A DNA stretch of 14,382 bases from Chitinophaga pinensis. GTDB lineage: Bacteria; Bacteroidota; Bacteroidia; Flavobacteriales_D; Crocinitomicaceae. The position numbers and the translations under genes are program-made. The stretch is from contig CAMBMC010000032.1 of the NCBI GenBank assembly GCA_945868555.1, forward strand, positions 1 to 14,382. The letters run 5' to 3'. The notes under the pieces were generated by a model that saw nothing but the letters and a program-made list of their open reading frames with translations, did not search any database and was not told the DNA's origin. This document shows positions 7,399 through 14,382 of the stretch, piece by piece; the first letter of the stretch is position 1, and each line of letters opens with the position of its first letter.

Positions 7399-9063
7399 AT
7401 GCGCGTTTCAAACCTTCTTTATTGTGTATGTTGCTTATGGTATTTTGCAACGCTTGGGCAGTCGGAAGAGCAGGTTGGATTTCGATCGCCCTTGGATGCT
7501 TTTCAACCTACCATACTTACCGCGGGATTTGGGGAAATTCGTCCGAATCATTTTCACATGGGATTGGATTTTCGCACTGCTGGACGCGAGGGATTAAAGA
7601 TCAGAGCTGTGGAACGCGGATATATCGCACGAATAGTTGTTTCTCCCCAAGGTTACGGCAAGGTGCTTTATGTGAATCATCCCAATGGAATCACGAGTGT
7701 CTATGCGCATTGCTCAGATTTCAATGCACGCATCGACAGTTTGGTAAAGGCCATTCAAATTCGTTATACATCCAATGAAGTTGATGTGCGTTTGGCTGCA
7801 AATGACCTTCCTGTTGAACGTGGTGAAGAGATTGCTTTTTCTGGAAATACAGGGAATTCTTCAGGGCCGCATTTGCATTTTGAATTGCGCGACACCGAAA
7901 GTCAAGACGCATTAAACCCCTTGACACACGGTTTTTATATGTCCGACCACAAAGTGCCTAAAATTCAAACCATAAAGCTTTATGCGCTGAATGAAGACGG
8001 ATTTGCGATTCCCGGTAAAGAGCTTGTGGTTCGCTCTAAAAATTTAGATACCGTGAATGTTCCATCACATTTTTGCAGTGCAGGAGGTGGAATTGGATTT
8101 GCCATTGAAGGAACTGATTTCACGGATAAATCTGCTTCTTCATTAGGTCTACACGCTGTTGAAATATACAGTGGTTCTGAGCATGTGGGTGGATTCCAAC
8201 TCGACCGCATATCTTTTGAAACAACGCGCTTGGTCAATGCGCATTGTGATCATGACGCATACACCGAACAAGGGAAACGCTATCACAAATGTTTTCATTC
8301 GTCCTTTGACCCCTTATCCATATACCCAATGCGAGAACTTGGTGTAATGGCTATTGAACCAGGATCAATCTACCCCATTCGCATTAAAGCCCTCGATGCC
8401 GCGAAAAATAGTACTGAATTGAAACTTGTCATTGCCGTTGAACAAGGATTTAAAGCTGAAGCGTTCTCGTATCCTGGGTCATTCTTGTTTCCAAACGAAA
8501 GTTCCCTAGTCGTAAAAACAAATTGCCAAATTTCCATTCCTCAGCAGAGTATACTCTATCCTTTGGATCTTTCGACACCAAAAAAAGAAACGAATTCCAT
8601 CGGATACCCCATTCTCAACCGAGCGATTGACATTTCCTTTCCATTGCCCTCTTGGAATTCAGACCATGCGAAGTATTACATTGAGGTGACAATGGCCAAT
8701 GGGAAAAATCGTTTTCTAAAAACCTATTCAAGTGCCCAAGGAATGCAGGCATCTTCAACACACACTGGTATTTTTACCTTGAAAATAGATGATAAAGCTC
8801 CACTCGTCAGCGCCTTGAATTTTGTTTCTGGTCAACAAAGCACAAAAAAGAGTTTCACCTGGCGAATGAAGGATAGTGAAACAGCGATTCGCCAATACGA
8901 TCTAGTTGTTAACGGAAAGTGGGTGCCTGTCTATTACGATTCCAAAAACGATATTCTTGAATTCAATAAACCTGCGTCGTTGATTGGAACACTGCCCTAC
9001 CGTCTACGCGTGCGAGATTGGTGCGGAAATGAAACGGTTCTCGATGGAATTTTTGATTTCTAA
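7399..9063 (+). CDS. Secreted M23 (LytM-type) family metallopeptidase
   Basis: Predicted exported zinc peptidase of 554 residues that would cleave peptidoglycan cross-bridges, or regulate cell-wall hydrolysis. The N-terminus MRVSNLLYCVCCLWYFATLGQS looks like a Sec signal peptide (cleavage around 20-22). The M23 domain follows directly, with all expected zinc and catalytic positions: HMGLD (H53, D57), YAHCSDF (H104) and SGPHLHFE (H158, H160), plus SGNTGNSSG before them; so it is not a degenerate domain. About 20 residues between H104 and the HxH motif form an inserted helix (SLVKAIQIRYTSNEVDVRL). Residues from about 175 to 554 are beta-rich, possibly Ig-like, without a family I can name, ending in RVRDWCGNETVLDGIFDF. 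The frame is open far upstream, but ATG 7399 is the only start giving a signal peptide. It diverges from the zapA operon and converges on the ferritin/VIT1 gene with 9 bases between them. Confidence 0.88.
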   Translation: MRVSNLLYCVCCLWYFATLGQSEEQVGFRSPLDAFQPTILTAGFGEIRPNHFHMGLDFRTAGREGLKIRAVERGYIARIVVSPQGYGKVLYVNHPNGITSVYAHCSDFNARIDSLVKAIQIRYTSNEVDVRLAANDLPVERGEEIAFSGNTGNSSGPHLHFELRDTESQDALNPLTHGFYMSDHKVPKIQTIKLYALNEDGFAIPGKELVVRSKNLDTVNVPSHFCSAGGGIGFAIEGTDFTDKSASSLGLHAVEIYSGSEHVGGFQLDRISFETTRLVNAHCDHDAYTEQGKRYHKCFHSSFDPLSIYPMRELGVMAIEPGSIYPIRIKALDAAKNSTELKLVIAVEQGFKAEAFSYPGSFLFPNESSLVVKTNCQISIPQQSILYPLDLSTPKKETNSIGYPILNRAIDISFPLPSWNSDHAKYYIEVTMANGKNRFLKTYSSAQGMQASSTHTGIFTLKIDDKAPLVSALNFVSGQQSTKKSFTWRMKDSETAIRQYDLVVNGKWVPVYYDSKNDILEFNKPASLIGTLPYRLRVRDWCGNETVLDGIFDF

Positions 9064-9072
9064 AAGGGATTA

Positions 9073-10170
9073 TTATCCACCTATTGAAACGCCAATGAGC
9101 ATTCCAATGCCGTAGGTCACAGCTGCCGCACAAAGTCCAAAAAACACTTGCCTAAATCCCGAAAACCAAACATTTCTACCGGTAAACAAGGTGATTGCTG
9201 CACCAATGAGAAAGAGACCGAATGCACTAAATACCGTACTTAGAACAATCGCCTTCATACCCGAAGTAAACATAAAAGGAACGAGAGGGATTATGGCACC
9301 AATGGCAAATAGAAAAAAGGATGAAAGTGCGGCCTCCATGGCTGAGCCCTTCAATTCCTCAGCATTGATTCCGAGCTCTTCCTTCACGAGCACCTCATGC
9401 GCTGCTTTTGTGTCCTTCAATAATTCGTCTACAATTTTCTCTGCTTGATCTTCAGGAATGCCTTTGGCCATGTAAATGAGTTTCAATTCCTTTCGTTCAC
9501 CTTCCGGATTTGTTTCCAACTCCTCCATTTCTAACTGCATCTGGTTTTCGTACAGTTCTTGAGAACTTTTCACTGAAATCCATTCGCCCAAGGCCATGGA
9601 TAATGCACCTGCAAGCAGACCCGCTGAACCAGCGAGCATTACCCCCGCTTGATTTGCAGATGCACCCGCAACACCCATAACCAAACTGAAATTAGAGACA
9701 AGTCCATCATTACCCCCGAGCACTGCTGCGCGAATGGCATTTCCTCCAACAGACCGGTGACGTTTTTCAAAACGCGAAAGTTGCGAAGCGGAAACTTTTT
9801 GGTCGTTGTCCAAGATATTTCTCAGAATTTGAACATGGGTATCTTCGGTACCAGTAAGAGGCATTTGCATGCTTTTCTTCTGCTTCATGACAGCATGTGC
9901 CAATCCTTTTTCAGTATCGAGCAAGGTTCCCAGGATGTATTCATATCCAAAGATCTTACCGATTCTAAGAATTGTTTTCGCGCGCCACGATGGTTTGGAA
10001 ACGAGATCAATCGACACCTTCATCTTCTCCGCAAATGCTTGAGCATGTGAAAATTCGATTTCGCTCATTTGCCGAAAAATATCTGCTACAATCGCGTCTT
10101 CCTCCTTTTCTGCCAGTTTCGAATAAAGAAACCAAGCATCAATTTCGGTTTGAATGTGACTTAAATCCAT
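9073..10170 (-). CDS. Ferritin-like/VIT1 fusion membrane iron (manganese) transporter
   Basis: Fusion of an N-terminal rubrerythrin/ferritin-like domain with a VIT1/CCC1 membrane domain, 365 residues, resembling the MbfA group of Fe2+/Mn2+ exporters. The ferritin-like part covers about residues 1-140; candidate metal ligands include E9, E23/E24 and the ExxH pair E39/H42 (MSEIEFSHAQ). The VIT1 part begins at GNAIRAAVLGGNDGLVSNFSLVMGVAGA (about 143-170), has a charged cytoplasmic metal-binding-like segment (about 200-265, rich in E and K) between helices 2 and 3, and ends with three hydrophobic helices (about 278-300, 305-330 and 340-363). I chose ATG 10170, which starts the ferritin helix directly and lies 4 bases after the preceding remnant; an ATG at 10209 would add 13 residues of overlapping sequence. 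The likely role is iron detoxification across the inner membrane. Family assignment is firm; metal and direction are inferred. Confidence 0.85.
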   Translation of the reverse strand: MDLSHIQTEIDAWFLYSKLAEKEEDAIVADIFRQMSEIEFSHAQAFAEKMKVSIDLVSKPSWRAKTILRIGKIFGYEYILGTLLDTEKGLAHAVMKQKKSMQMPLTGTEDTHVQILRNILDNDQKVSASQLSRFEKRHRSVGGNAIRAAVLGGNDGLVSNFSLVMGVAGASANQAGVMLAGSAGLLAGALSMALGEWISVKSSQELYENQMQLEMEELETNPEGERKELKLIYMAKGIPEDQAEKIVDELLKDTKAAHEVLVKEELGINAEELKGSAMEAALSSFFLFAIGAIIPLVPFMFTSGMKAIVLSTVFSAFGLFLIGAAITLFTGRNVWFSGFRQVFFGLCAAAVTYGIGMLIGVSIGG

Positions 10171-10174
10171 CGAA

Positions 10175-10357
10175 TCAATTTGTATACAAGCCGCTAGTTG
10201 AAGAACCATGACATGAGTTACACTGACCAGTTGACAATCCAGTTGACATGGAAGCTGTAGCTCCAGCTGTGCTTGTAATCACAGGATAAAGACCTGTAAT
10301 GTTCACCAATTCTGTTGTGTAGAAATTTCCTTTCGCATCAATTGGTAGGGTGTACAT
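10175..10357 (-). pseudogene. Remnant of a CxxCH (c-type haem motif) protein, C-terminal fragment
   Basis: A 60-residue reading frame ending in MSTGLSTGQCNSCHGSSTSG, with a CxxCH haem-attachment motif at C46, C49 and H50. The upstream pattern DAKGNFYTTELVNITGLYPV looks like the C-terminal domain of exported proteins in which a beta-rich segment (xDxxGNFYT ... GLYP ... SM ... CNSCH) ends the chain. It has no signal peptide, which c-type haem attachment would need. The open frame extends upstream of the ATG for about 22 more codons into the DUF3467 gene, and NGLIT just before the Met reads as a natural continuation of the domain. I therefore think the 5' part of a larger gene was lost and the end joined to the DUF3467 stop. 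Alternatively it is a real small protein: it sits 5 bases after DUF3467 and 4 bases before the VIT1 gene. Resemblance is from memory of the family, not a search. Confidence 0.5.
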
Positions 10358-10362
10358 TGTGA

Positions 10363-10674
10363 TTAAGCCATTGTGCTCGGTGGCCCAAAGTTCATTGGTG
10401 GCATAGGAGGACCGTTTGAATCATCCACTGCACCAAAATTCTGCTCAAAATTCTGCATGTTCTCCATCAGAGCGCGCATAAATCGTTTCGCATTTTGAGG
10501 TGTCATAATGACCCGAGATCGAACTTTCCCTTTTGGCATTCCAGGCATCATTTGGATGAAATCACAAACAAATTCAGCTTGAGAGTGCGTGATTACTGCT
10601 AAATTGGAATATACACCCAAAGCGGTTTCTTCATTGAGTTCAATGTTGACTTGATTATCGTTGTTATTTTCCAT
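10363..10674 (-). CDS. DUF3467 family protein downstream of rpoC
   Basis: Small acidic protein of 103 residues of the DUF3467 family, function unknown, cytoplasmic by lack of any signal or membrane segment. Family-typical features are NIELNEETALGVYSNLAVI (10-28), HSQAEFVCDFIQMMPG (30-45), KGKVRSRVIMTPQNAKRF (48-65) and the tail MNFGPP. It is complete, as the family usually ends just after the MNFG-containing tail. It follows rpoC in the same direction, the gene order usual in Bacteroidota, but a hairpin terminator lies between the two, so it may depend on readthrough or its own weak promoter. I saw no clear promoter in the roughly 50 bases between terminator and ATG. Confidence 0.85.
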   Translation of the reverse strand: MENNNDNQVNIELNEETALGVYSNLAVITHSQAEFVCDFIQMMPGMPKGKVRSRVIMTPQNAKRFMRALMENMQNFEQNFGAVDDSNGPPMPPMNFGPPSTMA

Positions 10675-10725
10675 AGTCTAATTTTCAAAAGTGAAGGTAA
10701 TCATATTCGCTTAAAGTATAAAACA

Positions 10726-10751
10726 CAAAAGGAGCGTTCCCGCTCCTTTTG
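10726..10751 (-). terminator. Rho-independent terminator after rpoC
   Basis: A perfect 11-bp stem (CAAAAGGAGCG paired with CGCTCCTTTTG) closes a 4-base loop (GGAA on the minus strand). On the minus strand it is followed by TGTTTTAT, a U-rich tail. It lies 22 bases after the rpoC stop codon and before the DUF3467 gene. The A-run/T-run symmetry means it could act in both directions, but there is no plus-strand gene that needs it. Confidence 0.85.
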
Positions 10752-10773
10752 ATCAAATTTATGTCTGTATTAA

Positions 10774-13700
10774 TTATTCTTCAATCAACTCATTGTAAGC
10801 ATCAAGAGAACCAACATTCATTTTTTGGAAATCACGTACACCTGTTCCTGCTGGAATCAAGTGACCAACGATGACATTTTCCTTCAAGCCAAGAAGGTGA
10901 TCTTCTTTACCTGAGATTGCTGCTTCGTTCAACACTTTCGTTGTTTCCTGGAACGATGCCGCAGAGATAAATGACTGCGTTTGAAGTGATGCACGTGTGA
11001 TTCCTTGCAACAAAGGTGTTGACGTTGCTGGAACGGCATCTCTTGCGATAACCAATTGCTTATCAGAGCGTTTCATTTGTGAGTTTTCATCTCTTAATCG
11101 ACGAGCTGATACAATTTGTCCGGCTTTCAATTCAGGTGAATCTCCTGGATCAACGACAACCTTCTGACCGAAGACTGAATCGTTTTCTTCCATGATATCT
11201 GCTTTATGTACCGATTGACCTTCCAAGAACCGTGTGTCACCTGCATGGATGATTTCCGCTTTGAGCATCATTTGACGAACGATCACTTCAAAGTGTTTAT
11301 CGTTAATTTTCACACCTTGAAGTCGGTAAACCTCTTGGATTTCATTCACGATATACTCTTGAACTTTCGTTGGCCCTTCAATGTTCAATATGTCATTTGG
11401 TGTAATTGCACCATCAGAAAGTGGTTGACCAGCGCGAACAAAGTCGTTTTCCTGAACGAGGATATGTTTGGAAAGCGGCACGAGGTACTTTCGTACATCA
11501 CCCGATTTCGGAGTGATTTGAATTTCACGATTACCGCGTTTGATTTTTCCGTACTCAGCGATACCATCGATTTCAGAAACAACAGCTGGATTGGATGGGT
11601 TACGTGCTTCGAACAATTCCGTTACACGTGGAAGACCACCTGTGATATCCCCTGTTTTACCTGATACACGTGGAATCTTCACAAGGATTTCACCCGCTTC
11701 AATCATAGATCCTTCTTTCACGGAGATATGTGCTGAAACTGGCAATGAATATTCACGAAGAATTTCTGCTGATTTTGATTTCCCTTCGTAGATATGAATC
11801 GCTGGATTTTTCTTCTTGTCACGTGATTCTGTGATGACTTTTTCAGCATACATCGTCTGCTCATCGACCTCTTCACGGTAGGTAATACCTTCAATAACAC
11901 TATCAAAGACAACCTTACCAGAAACTTCAGAAATGATTACAGCGTTATACGGGTCCCACTTACAGATGACGTCTCCTCTTTTAATTTTTGAGTTATTCTC
12001 AACAACCATTTCAGAACCGTAAGGAATATTCGCTGTCATGACAACAACACCTGTTTTTTCATCAGTAATTTTAATTTCAGCCGAACGACCAACAACCACA
12101 ACTACTTTCACTCCATCCGCATTTTTCTTTTCAATTGTACGAAGTTCATCGATTTCCAATTTACCAGAAGCTTTTGCTTTCAAGCTAGATACATCCGCAA
12201 TGTTCGAAGCGGTACCTCCAACGTGGAATGTACGAAGTGTCAACTGTGTTCCCGGTTCACCGATGGATTGTGCAGCGACAACTCCAACAGCGTCACCTTG
12301 TTGTGCCAATCGGTGGTTAGATAGATTTCGTCCATAACATTTTGAACATACACCACGGCGCATTTCACAAGTCAATACGGAACGAATTTCAACTTCTTCA
12401 ATACCTGATTTTTCAATTTTCGTAGCTACGATTTCTGAGATGATCTCTCCAGCCGCTACGATTAACTGATCTGTTTCAGGAACATATACATCGTGAACTG
12501 AAGTTCTTCCGAGAATACGGTCAATCAACGGTTCAACAATTTCATCATTTTTCTTCAATGAGGTTGCAACGATACCACGAAGGGTACCACAATCTTGTGC
12601 ATTGATCACAACATCTTGCGCAACATCCACCAAACGACGTGTCAAGTAACCTGCATCCGCTGTTTTCAAGGCAGTATCGGCAAGCCCTTTACGTGCACCG
12701 TGAGTAGAGATAAAGTATTCAAGGATCGAAAGACCTTCCTTAAAGTTTGAAAGGATTGGATTTTCAATGATTTCTTGAGAGCTCGCGCCCGACTTTTGCG
12801 GTTTCGCCATCAATCCACGCATACCTGAAAGCTGACGAATCTGTTCTTTCGAACCACGGGCTCCAGAGTCAAACATCATGTAGATTGAGTTAAACCCTTG
12901 ACGGTCGCTTTTCAGCTGTTCCATCAATGTCTGCGTCAAACGTGAGTTTGTATGTGTCCAGATATCAATAATCTGGTTGTATCGTTCATTGTTTGTAATG
13001 AGACCCATGTTATAGTTCACCATTACATCTTTCACTTCATTTTCCGCTTTCAATACCAACTCTCCCTTTTCCTTCGGAATAATGATATCATCCAAATTGA
13101 ACGATAGACCACCTTTAAAGGCCATGTCGTATCCCAGTTCTTTGATATCATCCAAGAATTGCGCTGTGCGTGATGTTCCAGATATTTTCAACACTTCTCC
13201 GATAATATCACGAAGTGCTTTTTTCGTCATTACATCATTGATGAAACCAACTTCACGGGGCACACGCTCATTGAAGAGAATTCGTCCACATGTTGTTTCA
13301 ATCAACTGAATTTCTGGTTCACCTTGCTCATTCAAATCATAGGTTTTCACCTTGATGTGTGCGTGCAAATCAAGTTGACGCTCGTTGTAAGCAATAATTA
13401 CTTCTTCCGGAGAATAGAAGGTACTTCCCTCACCACGAACAATTACATCTGCAGTCGTTTTTTTCCCTTTAGTAATGTAGTATAGACCGAGTACCATATC
13501 CTGAGAAGGTACTGCGATTGGCGCACCATTCGCAGGGTTCAAGATATTGTGAGATGCCAACATCAACAATTGAGCTTCAAGAATCGCAGCATTACCCAAC
13601 GGTAAGTGCACCGCCATCTGGTCACCATCGAAATCGGCGTTGAAGGCCGTTGTTACCAATGGGTGAAGACGAATTGCTTTTCCTTCGATTAATTTAGGTT

Positions 13701-14121
13701 GGAACGCTTGAATACCCAAACGGTGAAGAGTAGGGGCACGGTTCAATAGAACTGGGTGTCCTTTCAATACGCTTTCTAAGATGTCCCAAACAACTGGCTC
13801 TTTGCGGTCAACAATTTTCTTTGCAGATTTCACTGTTTTCACAATACCACGCTCAATCATCTTACGAATAATGAACGGCTTATAAAGTTCCGCAGCCATG
13901 TCTTTTGGAAGACCACATTCATGCAATTTCAAGTCTGGTCCAACGACAATTACCGAACGAGCAGAATAATCCACACGTTTACCAAGTAAGTTTTGACGGA
14001 AACGACCTTGTTTACCTTTCAATGAATCAGAAAGTGATTTCAACGGACGATTAGATTCCGTTTTCACTGCTGATGATTTTCTTGAGTTATCGAACAATGA
14101 ATCTACGGCTTCTTGGAGCAT
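10774..14121 (-). CDS. rpoC: RNA polymerase beta' subunit, main (C-terminal) part after an in-frame stop
   Basis: Catalytic beta' subunit of RNA polymerase: 1115 residues from the first ATG after an in-frame TAA at 14128-14130. It starts with MLQEAVDSLFDN, which in intact RpoC follows RNEKR directly, so this is not a natural N-terminus. Visible landmarks are the rudder/switch region (KGKQGRFRQNLLGKRVDYSA, 35-54), the Mg2+-binding NADFDGDQMAVH (bases 13641 down to about 13606), the second zinc site (DCGT plus CEMRRGVCSKCYG), the bridge helix and trigger loop (GVVAAQSIGEPGTQLTLRTFHVGG), a long Bacteroidota-style insertion with beta-barrel repeats, and the C-terminal clamp residues. All catalytic motifs are intact. 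The frame is the same as the upstream part, so only the single codon interrupts the gene. Followed by a strong terminator. Confidence 0.93.
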   Translation of the reverse strand: MLQEAVDSLFDNSRKSSAVKTESNRPLKSLSDSLKGKQGRFRQNLLGKRVDYSARSVIVVGPDLKLHECGLPKDMAAELYKPFIIRKMIERGIVKTVKSAKKIVDRKEPVVWDILESVLKGHPVLLNRAPTLHRLGIQAFQPKLIEGKAIRLHPLVTTAFNADFDGDQMAVHLPLGNAAILEAQLLMLASHNILNPANGAPIAVPSQDMVLGLYYITKGKKTTADVIVRGEGSTFYSPEEVIIAYNERQLDLHAHIKVKTYDLNEQGEPEIQLIETTCGRILFNERVPREVGFINDVMTKKALRDIIGEVLKISGTSRTAQFLDDIKELGYDMAFKGGLSFNLDDIIIPKEKGELVLKAENEVKDVMVNYNMGLITNNERYNQIIDIWTHTNSRLTQTLMEQLKSDRQGFNSIYMMFDSGARGSKEQIRQLSGMRGLMAKPQKSGASSQEIIENPILSNFKEGLSILEYFISTHGARKGLADTALKTADAGYLTRRLVDVAQDVVINAQDCGTLRGIVATSLKKNDEIVEPLIDRILGRTSVHDVYVPETDQLIVAAGEIISEIVATKIEKSGIEEVEIRSVLTCEMRRGVCSKCYGRNLSNHRLAQQGDAVGVVAAQSIGEPGTQLTLRTFHVGGTASNIADVSSLKAKASGKLEIDELRTIEKKNADGVKVVVVVGRSAEIKITDEKTGVVVMTANIPYGSEMVVENNSKIKRGDVICKWDPYNAVIISEVSGKVVFDSVIEGITYREEVDEQTMYAEKVITESRDKKKNPAIHIYEGKSKSAEILREYSLPVSAHISVKEGSMIEAGEILVKIPRVSGKTGDITGGLPRVTELFEARNPSNPAVVSEIDGIAEYGKIKRGNREIQITPKSGDVRKYLVPLSKHILVQENDFVRAGQPLSDGAITPNDILNIEGPTKVQEYIVNEIQEVYRLQGVKINDKHFEVIVRQMMLKAEIIHAGDTRFLEGQSVHKADIMEENDSVFGQKVVVDPGDSPELKAGQIVSARRLRDENSQMKRSDKQLVIARDAVPATSTPLLQGITRASLQTQSFISAASFQETTKVLNEAAISGKEDHLLGLKENVIVGHLIPAGTGVRDFQKMNVGSLDAYNELIEE

Positions 14122-14127
14122 ACGTTT

Positions 14128-14130
14128 TTA
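14128..14130 (-). other. In-frame TAA within rpoC replacing a conserved glutamate
   Basis: The minus strand reads GTG ATT CTT CGA AAT TAA AAA CGT ATG CTC, that is VILRN-stop-KRML. The RpoC consensus here is RNEKRMLQEAVD, so one G-to-T change in GAA (plus-strand base 14130, A where C is expected) accounts for the stop. No frameshift is involved. TAA is the ordinary stop of several other genes here (rny, zapA, DUF3467, the 3' end of rpoC), so codon reassignment is not supported. Confidence 0.9.
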
Positions 14131-14382
14131 ATTTCGAAGAATCACCTCCGGCGCTTTAATCTCGATCAAACGCTTCAAACGATTGTTGCGTATAATCACA
14201 CGACGGTAGAGGTCATTTAAGTCAGACGTTGCAAAACGACCACCGTCCAAAGGCACCAATGGGCGCAATTCTGGTGGAATAACCGGAACAACTTTCACAA
14301 TCATCCATTCAGGACGGTTGTCAATGCGCTCTTGAGATTCACGCATTGCTTCAACCACTTGAAGACGCTTTAAGGCCTCATG
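14128..14382 (-). CDS. rpoC: RNA polymerase beta' subunit, N-terminal portion (partial, ends at in-frame stop)
   Basis: Upstream part of the same rpoC reading frame, running off the window at base 14382; about 84 codons are visible, beginning HEALKRLQVVEAMRESQE. It contains PEWMIVKVVPVIPPELRPLVPLDGGRFATSD (the lid and the approach to the clamp helices), then LNDLYRRVIIRNNRLKRLIEIKAPEVILRN, the clamp-helix coiled coil that binds sigma factor region 2. The frame then meets TAA instead of the expected glutamate. In an intact gene it would continue without break into the downstream part. If the stop is real, this part would encode a truncated beta' N-terminus of roughly 300 residues, estimated from the usual family length. 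Confidence 0.92.
   Translation of the reverse strand, partial: HEALKRLQVVEAMRESQERIDNRPEWMIVKVVPVIPPELRPLVPLDGGRFATSDLNDLYRRVIIRNNRLKRLIEIKAPEVILRN

Noticed and set aside
10171..10209. ATG 10209 as the start of the ferritin/VIT1 gene
   Set aside because: It would add 13 residues overlapping the CxxCH frame; ATG 10170 begins the ferritin helix directly and is spaced 4 bases after the preceding stop.
10675..10725. Possible promoter for DUF3467 (CACTTTTG, minus strand)
   Set aside because: One mismatch in the -7 element and no TTG at a workable distance upstream.
11206..11664. A 152-codon plus-strand frame within rpoC
   Set aside because: Antisense to conserved RpoC sequence, low-complexity hydrophobic translation, no start context.
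14128..14130. TAA reassigned to glutamate genome-wide
   Set aside because: TAA ends several other genes in the window at family-typical lengths (rny, zapA, DUF3467, M23, VIT1, and the 3' end of rpoC), so a general reassignment does not fit.

Overview
The window reads as a bacterial chromosome segment of moderate GC from a Bacteroidota, most likely Flavobacteriales-like. Supporting signs are an RNase Y gene downstream of zapA and a small coiled-coil gene, a DUF3467 gene directly after rpoC, TTG/TAnnTTTG-type promoter sequence, A/T-rich translation starts without clear Shine-Dalgarno sites, and the protein styles themselves. No rRNA, tRNA, CRISPR array, insertion sequence or phage gene was seen. 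Coding density is very high and no gene-free stretch exceeds about 100 bases.

Bases 1-4115 (+ strand) are the end of a surface-polysaccharide cluster: a Wzx-type flippase (5' end outside the window), a left-handed beta-helix acyltransferase, a Wzy/O-antigen-ligase-like membrane protein and a GT4 glycosyltransferase. Each gene overlaps the next by a few bases, so they are probably co-transcribed and translationally coupled. Together they would build, decorate, flip and polymerise a glycan. A nucleotide-sugar epimerase (4109-5083, - strand) converges on the cluster and overlaps the glycosyltransferase stop by 7 bases.

Bases 5100-7300 (- strand) hold a housekeeping operon: small coiled-coil protein, then ZapA (FtsZ-ring associated), then RNase Y, with the epimerase 16 bases further downstream. 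A well-formed promoter (TTG-N19-TAACTTTG) precedes it. A secreted M23 (LytM-type) peptidase gene diverges from it and runs to 9063.

Bases 9073-10674 (- strand) hold a ferritin-like/VIT1 membrane protein for iron or manganese, a 60-residue remnant carrying a CxxCH haem-attachment motif, and the DUF3467 gene. A strong hairpin terminator (10726-10751) separates these from rpoC.

Bases 10774-14382 (- strand) are rpoC, the RNA polymerase beta' subunit, with its 5' end outside the window. The most striking observation is an in-frame TAA at 14128-14130 inside this essential gene. It replaces an almost invariant glutamate at the end of the sigma-binding clamp helices. It is either a sequence error or polymorphism, or a genuinely split or recoded beta' subunit. 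I found no obviously new multi-gene system; the rpoC stop and the CxxCH remnant are the points most worth checking.
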